This document shows, in pieces, positions 58,308-64,000 of a stretch of 64,000 bases of DNA. The stretch's first letter is position 1, and each line of letters opens with the position of its first letter. The position numbers and the translations under genes were made by a program. Source of the DNA: CAUZIZ01 sp965218775 (lineage in GTDB: Bacteria > Acidobacteriota > UBA6911 > RPQK01 > JAJDTT01); NCBI GenBank assembly GCA_965218775.1, contig CBDCLS010000006.1:2728001-2792000 (forward strand), in the 5' to 3' direction. The notes beneath the pieces were generated by a model. That model did no database searches. It was not told the origin of the DNA and worked only from the letters and a program-made list of their open reading frames with translations.

Positions 58308-59423
58308 ATGGAGCGAAGAACTTTTCTCAAAAAGACCACCGGAAGTGCCGTTCTTTCCTCCCTGGCTTTGTCGTCGATCCGGACTCTAGCGGCCGGTGAG
58401 CCGATCAAGGTGGGAGTGATCACCCAGGAAAAGGGCCCCCACCTGAGCATCTATCTGGACTCCCTGGCCAAGGTCGAGGGAGTAGCTTCTGTCGCCCTTT
58501 CGGACCAGAGCGGTACTACCTTCGAGAGCGCCAAGGAGGCTTTGGGCAGCAAGCTCACGACCTTCCGGGACCACGACAAGATGCTCGCGGAGGTGAAGCC
58601 GCGTTCCGTGATCCTCAGCTTGGAAGCCCATGCGGCTCCCCCGCTGATTCGAAAATCGTTGGAGTCCGGAGCCCATGTCCTAGCCGAAAAGCCTTCTTGC
58701 GTCCGAGCCGAGGATTTCGAACCTCTGGTCCAGTTGGCCGACTCCAAGAACCTGAGCCTGATGTTGGCGCTAGGTACACGGCTGCATCGCGGGGCCCTCA
58801 AGGCCAAGGAGTTGTTCGATTCAGGACTGCTGGGTAAGCCTTATGGGTCCCATCTGGTTTTCGTTGCCGATCAGACCCGTCTTACCCGTCCCAGTTACCA
58901 TCGCCGCTGGTTGGCCTTCAAGGACAAGGCGGGAGGAGGGCAGCTCATCTGGTTGGGCATTCACTATCTGGATCTGATTCAGTATCTGACCGGGGATCGG
59001 ATCGAGCAGGTATCTGCGATTACCCGCAACGTAGGGGGACAGCCCGTGGAAATCGAGGACTCTGTTGCCCTGGCTCTGAAGTTCAAGAAGGGGATGGTGG
59101 GCACGCTCCACGGAGGGTATTACCTGGACAAGGGATACCACCTGGGCATCACCCTCTGGGGATCGAAGGGGTGGGTCAAACTAGATCCGCTCAATAGTCC
59201 CGTGACATGGTACTCGACCCATCCGGATGCTCCCAAAGGGGTCCAGTCCTTTCCTTTTTCCAGGGAGCCCGGTGCCTACTTCTACCTGGTCCAATCGGCA
59301 GTGGACGTGGCCCGGGGAGTGGGAAAGGCGCCGCTGACGGGAGAAGACTCGCTGCACGTTCTAAAGGTCATTTTCGGCGCCTATCGGGCCTCGGAAACGG
59401 GTCGCACCCAGACGATAGGCTAG
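58308..59423 (+). CDS. Gfo/Idh/MocA-family oxidoreductase (Tat-type signal)
   Basis: 371 aa. N-terminal signal ERRTFLKKTTGSAVLSSLAL. The Rossmann part is unusual: the expected GxGxxG is VGVITQEKGPHLSIYL, so NAD(P) binding may be weakened. The HVLAEKPSC motif (K of EKP) and GGGQLIWLGIHYLDLIQYLT (catalytic-type Asp/His in G-x-H-x-D) are present. Third gene of the SDR-ADC cluster (53 bp). Likely acts on a sugar-like substrate; activity uncertain because the glycine motif is missing. Confidence 0.85.
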   Translation: MERRTFLKKTTGSAVLSSLALSSIRTLAAGEPIKVGVITQEKGPHLSIYLDSLAKVEGVASVALSDQSGTTFESAKEALGSKLTTFRDHDKMLAEVKPRSVILSLEAHAAPPLIRKSLESGAHVLAEKPSCVRAEDFEPLVQLADSKNLSLMLALGTRLHRGALKAKELFDSGLLGKPYGSHLVFVADQTRLTRPSYHRRWLAFKDKAGGGQLIWLGIHYLDLIQYLTGDRIEQVSAITRNVGGQPVEIEDSVALALKFKKGMVGTLHGGYYLDKGYHLGITLWGSKGWVKLDPLNSPVTWYSTHPDAPKGVQSFPFSREPGAYFYLVQSAVDVARGVGKAPLTGEDSLHVLKVIFGAYRASETGRTQTIG

Positions 59424-59613
59424 TGCAGCTCGCCATAAGTTCTGAGCCAGGGGACAGTAGTCAATCGTTGTCGCTGGCTAGGCGTCGCGAGCGAGTCATA
59501 TCGGGCTATATGTCGAGTCGAGCGCAACAACGCCAGCGGCGACGAGGGGCTGCTGAACCCTGGTTCAAAACTTGTGGCGCGCTGCACTAGGTTGACCAAG
59601 AGGGGAAATCAGA
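59424..59613. other. Intergenic
   Basis: Short region between two oxidoreductase genes with an imperfect dyad around gcgacgaggg/gctggctaggcgtcgcg. No gene seen. Confidence 0.3.
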
Positions 59614-60982
59614 ATGGCTGAACTCAAGCGGCGCCAATTCCTGAAGACTTCCGCCTGGGCAGGGGCCTCACTGGTGGGTACTTCCCATCGTTGGGCGAAC
59701 GCCAATGATCGGATCCGGGTCGCCCTCATCGGTGCTGGTGGTCGGGGAGGGGCCCTGATACGTGATGCCCACGATGTCGAGGGCGTTGAGATCGTCACCG
59801 TCTGCGATGTGGACGCGAGACGCAGTCGCGAAAAGGCCGATGCCGTCGAGAAGATCAGTGGCAAGAGGCCTCGGATCGAGAAGGACATGCGGCGCATCAT
59901 GGACGATCCCTCTGTGGATGCCGTGACCGTCGCCACCTGCAACCACTGGCATGCTCTGGCCGGAATCTGGGCCTGTCGGCAGCCCTTCCAGATCCCAGGC
60001 GGGGAAACATGTCTATGTAGAGAAACCGATCTCCCACAATGTGTTCGAGGGACGTAAGCTGGTGGAGGCGGCGCGCAAGTACGACCGGATCATGCAAGGC
60101 GGTACCAATCGGCGTTCCAGTGGCTCTTTTCGCCGAGTTGCCCAGCTGGTGCGGGAAGGGATCATTGGAGATGTGTATTGGGCTCGCTGTGAGTTCCCCA
60201 ACCCTCGGGATCCACTCGGTTTCAGGCAGCCCGAACCCCCACCCTCCTGGCTCGACTGGGACCTCTGGGTAGGACCGGCACCCCAACAGCCCTACCACCA
60301 GAACCTGGTCCACTACAACTGGCACTGGTTCTGGGACTTTGGGAATGGGGAAATGGGCAACAACGGGGTCCACATCATCGATATTTGCCGCTGGATGATG
60401 GGGAGGGGCCTCCCCGTACGGGCTCACGCGGCGGGCAGTCGGTTCGGTCCCAAAGATCAAGCCCAGACTCCCAACGCGCATCGGTCCACGTTCGAGTTTG
60501 CGGATGGGGCTTTGCTTACCTGCGATCTCCGCAATCTCTACTCCGACCAGGGTCGGGTGATTCCCCGTCGTGCCGTCTATCCGAAGAGGCAATGGTTTGC
60601 AGAGTTCGCCTGGGATCTCTACGGTACCGAAGGGTACATCCACATGAAGCACCGGGTTGAGAGGCCGGGTGCGGGCTGCGACTACCAGGTTTTTCTGGGG
60701 CGCAACGAAAAGGCCGAGCCTCCTCTGGGAGAGCTACCCAACCTGCATCACTACCAGAACTTCGTCGACGCCATCCGGGCCGGCGACCGGAACATCTTGA
60801 CCGCGGAGGTTGAGGAGATCCACCTTTCCGGTGTCTTTTGCGAGTTGGCCAACATCTCGACCCGAGTGGGTCGGGAGCTGCGATTCGATCCGGCTACCGA
60901 AACCATCATCGGAGACGAGGAAGCAAGCCGACTCTTGAGTCGGGAATACCGGCAGCCCTTTCAGCTTCCAGATCCTGTGTGA
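59614..60982 (+). pseudogene. Gfo/Idh/MocA-family oxidoreductase disrupted by a 19-bp templated insertion
   Basis: Reads in two frames: 59614 to about 59976 gives Tat signal LKRRQFLKTSAWAGASLVGT, RVALIGAGGRGGALIRD, DVDARRSREKA and AVTVATCNHWHALAGIWAC; from 59996 the next frame continues QAGKHVYVEKPISHNVFEGR to the end (EFGNGEMGNNGVHIIDICRW-MM). Exactly 19 extra bases (59977-59995, cggcagcccttccagatcc) separate the two, shifting the frame. The insert matches the gene's own 3' end at 60950-60975 (cggcagccctttcagcttcc-agatcc) with 7 bases missing between two ctt triplets. Removing it restores a normal 449-aa protein. Confidence 0.88.
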
Positions 60983-61000
60983 GCGCCGTACGTCGAGAGG

Positions 61001-61043
61001 AAGGCTCGGGAGAAGAAGACTTCGGCCTGGAGGCCAAAGCTAC
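61001..61043 (+). repeat. Partial copy C of the 111-bp MITE-like repeat
   Basis: The block aaggctc...agaagacttcggcctgg-aggccaaagctac matches the right part of copy B (53951-54061) at 40 of 43 positions, then diverges. It is a truncated copy with no terminal repeat. Confidence 0.7.
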
Positions 61044-61213
61044 GATCACCTTTTACCTGACTTCGAAGCTCAGTAGTTCGACGGGTAGGTTGATGCCGCC
61101 TGGAGTAGGTGCCTCCTGGGTAAAGGTAGAGGTGTTCCGTGCCCCACCTGACCCATCAGGAAAGCGTTCATTGGACTGGGTTGCGCTGGATCCTCCCGAA
61201 GCCTAAGTGCGGA
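61044..61213. other. Short intergenic region
   Basis: 170 bp between repeat copy C and the convergent DUF1552 gene. No gene or strong structure seen. Confidence 0.3.
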
Positions 61214-62518
61214 TCAGACTTCTGCCAGCCGTTCGTTCGAGTCGCCGAGCTCCTCCAGATGAATGCCAAACTTGTCTAGCATCGACAGGTAAAGGCTACA
61301 CATCTTGCGGTTCGGGTTCTCGAGATAGTCGAGTATCCGGCCAGTTTCAAGCCGACCGCCGGCGCTTCCGAGGATTGCCACGGGTAGCTGGGTGGCGATG
61401 TGACTGCCCGTCAGCATGCTCGAACAGTACATCAACATGGAGTTGTCGAGAGCGGTTCGCTCGCCCTCCTGGATCGCGTCCAGCTTGCGGGCGATATAGC
61501 CGAATTGCTCCAGGAAGAACTGATTCACCCTGAGCCAGTCGTTGTTGTTGCGATGCGAGAGCTCATGGTGTCCTATGTGGACGTTCAAGTGCGGGAAAAG
61601 CAGGTAGCTGTGATCGTTGTTGAGTTTCAGCGTGCACACCCGGGTGGTATCAGTCTGGAAGGCCAGCACCATGATGTCGCACATCAGTCGCATGTGCTCG
61701 CCCAGGGTCTGTGGAATGCCGTCTGCCGGACGCGGTAGGTTGGGCCCATCTAGAGTCGGCCGCCAACCTTGGAGTTCGCCCTTTTGTCCCGCCTTCTCGA
61801 TGCGCTGCTCGACTTCGCGCACGGAGTTGAGGTACTCGTCGAGCTTCAGCTGATCGCCGGAGCTGATGTTGCGCCGAAACCCACGTGCTTCATCCAGCAC
61901 CGAGTCGAGTACACTGCGGTCACCCCGCTCTACTTCATCCTTGAAGAGCCGGTCGAAAGCGAGGGCGGGATAAAGTTCCAGGGGCGTGGGAGCGGTAGGA
62001 GAGCTCCAAGAAATGTGGGAGCTGTAGAGCATCGAATAGTCTTTGTGAATCCCAGGGTTGGATCTCTCGCATCCCAGCACCAGGCTTGGCACCTTGGTTG
62101 ACTGTCCGTAGCGCTGAGCGATGATCTGGTCGATGCTGGTTCCAGAGCGGATGCCGCCTCCAGAGGCAAGGGGAGCCCCGGAAAGGAGATTTCCCGTCAT
62201 CGAACTATGAATGTTTCCCTTGAGAGCTTCCTCGTTGTAGAGTCCGCGGATGAAGAGCAGCTTTTCGCGAAAGTCGGAGATCGGCGCCAGCACTTTGCCC
62301 AGTTCCAACTGATTGCCCTGCCCCTTGGCCCACCACTCCTCGGTGTGAAAGCCGTTTCCTGAGAACAGCACTCCGAATCGGACGGGCGCCTGACTTCCCG
62401 GATCGACAGATGCAGTGGCTTTGGCGCCCCAGACTGGGATCGACTCCATCCAAGGCAGCGCCATCGAGACACCGACCCCACGCAGAAACGTTCGACGAGA
62501 CAAGTGATGGTTCTTCAT
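61214..62518 (-). CDS. DUF1552 protein (Tat-exported)
   Basis: 434 aa. Tat signal HLSRRTFLRGVGVSMALPWM. Family segments: RFGVLFSGNGFHTEEWWAKG, LLFIRGLYNEEALKGNIHSS, IDQIIAQRYGQSTKVPSLVL, HLNVHIGHHELSHRNNNDWL, and LLMYCSSMLTGSHIATQLP-like NSMLMYCSSMLTGSHIATQL. The His/Asp-rich motifs suggest a metal-dependent hydrolase (alkaline-phosphatase/sulfatase-like). It always travels with DUF1592/DUF1588-type cytochrome proteins, here the gene upstream at 62621. Substrate unknown. Confidence 0.92.
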   Translation of the reverse strand: MKNHHLSRRTFLRGVGVSMALPWMESIPVWGAKATASVDPGSQAPVRFGVLFSGNGFHTEEWWAKGQGNQLELGKVLAPISDFREKLLFIRGLYNEEALKGNIHSSMTGNLLSGAPLASGGGIRSGTSIDQIIAQRYGQSTKVPSLVLGCERSNPGIHKDYSMLYSSHISWSSPTAPTPLELYPALAFDRLFKDEVERGDRSVLDSVLDEARGFRRNISSGDQLKLDEYLNSVREVEQRIEKAGQKGELQGWRPTLDGPNLPRPADGIPQTLGEHMRLMCDIMVLAFQTDTTRVCTLKLNNDHSYLLFPHLNVHIGHHELSHRNNNDWLRVNQFFLEQFGYIARKLDAIQEGERTALDNSMLMYCSSMLTGSHIATQLPVAILGSAGGRLETGRILDYLENPNRKMCSLYLSMLDKFGIHLEELGDSNERLAEV

Positions 62519-62620
62519 GATCTACCTCACAGAAAAGCTGACGTAGTCTGAACCCATTCTAACCTCAATCAACTCCGTGTGCATCTCGAATTTCCCTAAA
62601 GGTCAAAAACAGCAATTGGA

Positions 62621-64000
62621 TCATTGCCGCCCGGCAAGCTGTGCTGTCCTTCCCCGGATGTGAAGAAATTGACGACTCTGGACAATCATTTCGATGGCCA
62701 CAGAGAAGCGGTAGTCGTTTCTCGCCAGCCGCTGCTGCATCTCAGCAAGCAAAGGTTGGTCGGAGAGCTGGACCTCCCGGCCCAGGGCGTAGCCCAGAAG
62801 TTTGCGGCAAAACTGGCCCAGGACGGCATCACGGCGCGTCTTCAAGAGGTAGTCCCGTAGACCTGTCAGACCCTCGATCTGGGTTCCGTCGGGAAGTCTG
62901 GTCTTGGTGTCAATGGGACGCCCCCCGAGATCCTTGCCGCGCCGCCGGCCGATGGCGTCGAAGCCCTCGAGCGCATAGCCGAAGGGGTCGATTCTCTGAT
63001 GACAGGAGGCGCACTGGGGTTCGCTGGTGTGTTTGGCTACCAGCTGCCGCACTGTCAGACCGTCCGTCGCGGTTTCATCCGGGGGAAGTTGGGGAACATC
63101 CTGGGGTGGGCGAGGAAGCTTTTCACCGAGCAGCACCTCACTGATCCAGTTGCCCCGCAGGATCGGACTGGTGCGGGAGGCTCCGGACTGCTTGGCAAGC
63201 GTCGTCGCCAGACCCAGAATACCGCCGCGTCCGTGCTTCCGACGCATTCCTCCGATGCGATGCCATTCCTCACCCTTGATCCCCTCGATGCCGTAGAACT
63301 TAGCTAGCCGTTCGTTGACGAAGGTGTGGTCGGCGTCAAGGAGGCTCAACAGGGAAGCATCCCGTTGAAATAAATCGGTGAAGAACAGAATCGATTCTTC
63401 GTACATGTCGCCGCGGAGATCCGCGAACTCGGGATAATATTTCTGACTTTTTTCCTCGATCGAGGCGAAGTCGTGGATGTGTAGGTAGTGACATGCGAAC
63501 TCGATGGCCAGCCGACGGACACGAGGGTCGTTCAGCATCCGCGCCGCCTGTCTCCCAATGATCTCGGGTTCGTGCAAGGTGCCTTGTACAGCTAGCTTCC
63601 GTAGTTCTTCATCCGGCTGCGAGGACCAGAGAAAATAGCTCAAGCGGCTTGCCAACTCCCAATCGGAGACCGGGGCGGAATCGCTTGCTACCGGGGCGTT
63701 TTCGAGCCGGTACAGGAATCCTGGCGCTACGAAGACCCGAGCGAGAGTCAGGCGAAAGGCCTCTTCGTGCTCCAGTTCCTGTTCCCGCAGTCGGCGATAG
63801 AGACCTCGCAGATCCACTACTTCGGCCTCAGTCGGGAGACGGCGATAGGCCCGAGCAGCAAAGTCGATCAGGGCGTTCACCTGTCCTGGCTCGTCTTCGA
63901 TCAGCTCCTTTCTGAACTCCGCAGCCCCTCGCTCCGAGGGTTCGCGCAGTGGAAGCAACGCGTTGTATTGAGTCTTATCATCGAGGCCGTTGCCAGCCAT
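62621..64000 (-). CDS. DUF1592/DUF1588/DUF1585-type cytochrome-like protein, C-terminal part
   Basis: The frame runs off the right edge; 459 codons are visible. DUF1595/DUF1592 (about 40-310): FAARAYRRLPTEAEVVDLRG, VFVAPGFLYRLENAPVASDS, LASRLSYFLWSSQPDEELRK and DHTFVNERLAKFYGIEGIKG. DUF1588 (about 250-345): GGILGLATTLAKQSGASRTS-PILRGNWISEVLLGEKLPRP and the heme-like CASCHQRIDPFGYALEGFDA. DUF1585 (about 380-455): LLKTRRDAVLGQFCRKLLGY-ALGREVQLSDQPLL. An N-terminal PSCyt1/DUF1587 part is expected beyond the edge. Operon partner of the DUF1552 gene (102 bp). Confidence 0.92.
   Translation of the reverse strand: MAGNGLDDKTQYNALLPLREPSERGAAEFRKELIEDEPGQVNALIDFAARAYRRLPTEAEVVDLRGLYRRLREQELEHEEAFRLTLARVFVAPGFLYRLENAPVASDSAPVSDWELASRLSYFLWSSQPDEELRKLAVQGTLHEPEIIGRQAARMLNDPRVRRLAIEFACHYLHIHDFASIEEKSQKYYPEFADLRGDMYEESILFFTDLFQRDASLLSLLDADHTFVNERLAKFYGIEGIKGEEWHRIGGMRRKHGRGGILGLATTLAKQSGASRTSPILRGNWISEVLLGEKLPRPPQDVPQLPPDETATDGLTVRQLVAKHTSEPQCASCHQRIDPFGYALEGFDAIGRRRGKDLGGRPIDTKTRLPDGTQIEGLTGLRDYLLKTRRDAVLGQFCRKLLGYALGREVQLSDQPLLAEMQQRLARNDYRFSVAIEMIVQSRQFLHIRGRTAQLAGRQ

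Overview
The window is bacterial chromosome, moderately GC-rich, and reads as a Planctomycetota- or Acidobacteriota-like genome. The pointers are a DUF1501 + PSD1-type (DUF1549/DUF1553, CxxCH) pair, a DUF1552 + DUF1592/1588-type pair, a DUF1080 protein, several Tat-signal Gfo/Idh/MocA oxidoreductases, a sugar-phosphate isomerase-like TIM barrel, a sialidase-like beta-propeller and a subtilase with a GVFWSD tandem tail. The taxon is inferred from gene content only. No rRNA or complete tRNA is present.

Layout. 1-6.4 kb: edge of a DDE insertion sequence, a secreted S8 protease, an ISKra4 remnant, a bacilliredoxin gene and two gene remnants that no longer have a usable start. 6.6-9.7 kb: a three-gene operon (outer-membrane porin, CuA-type cupredoxin, di-heme oxidoreductase) behind a sigma70-like promoter whose -10 overlaps a DtxR/IdeR-like box. 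10.2-21.8 kb: a decayed prophage or integrative element with a terminase lacking its P-loop, a large serine recombinase, XRE and winged-helix regulators, a family A DNA polymerase with an unknown partner, an excisionase-like protein and a tyrosine integrase that ends beside a tRNA 3'-end fragment. 22-27 kb: DUF1501/PSD1 pair and an aldo/keto reductase with an IS inserted just before its start codon. 27-37 kb: an IS hotspot (complete 2.1-kb DDE IS, IS91 and RusA-like remnants, IS256 with a nonsense codon, IS1380) enclosing DinB, a pentapeptide-repeat membrane protein and a two-gene operon of a nucleoside-deoxyribosyltransferase/TIR-like protein with a membrane protein. 37-41 kb: hybrid histidine kinase, receiver-ATPase fusion and STAS protein, which look like one phosphorelay/partner-switching pathway. 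41-64 kb: VapBC, ProC, and a catabolic region (DUF1080, sialidase-like, esterase, GH-like propeller, RidA, VOC, TIM barrel, SDR, acetoacetate-decarboxylase-like, Gfo/Idh/MocA, DUF1552/DUF1592) interrupted by an IS110 element with a strongly structured upstream non-coding region and by dispersed repeats.

Gene decay is frequent: at least ten genes carry a frameshift, nonsense codon, internal deletion or truncation. The best candidates for an undescribed system are (i) the metal-box-controlled porin/CuA/di-heme operon, possibly an Efe-like redox metal-uptake module; (ii) the deoxyribosyltransferase/TIR-like plus membrane-protein operon, a candidate defence pair; and (iii) the structured RNA-like leader of the IS110 element, a candidate bridge RNA.
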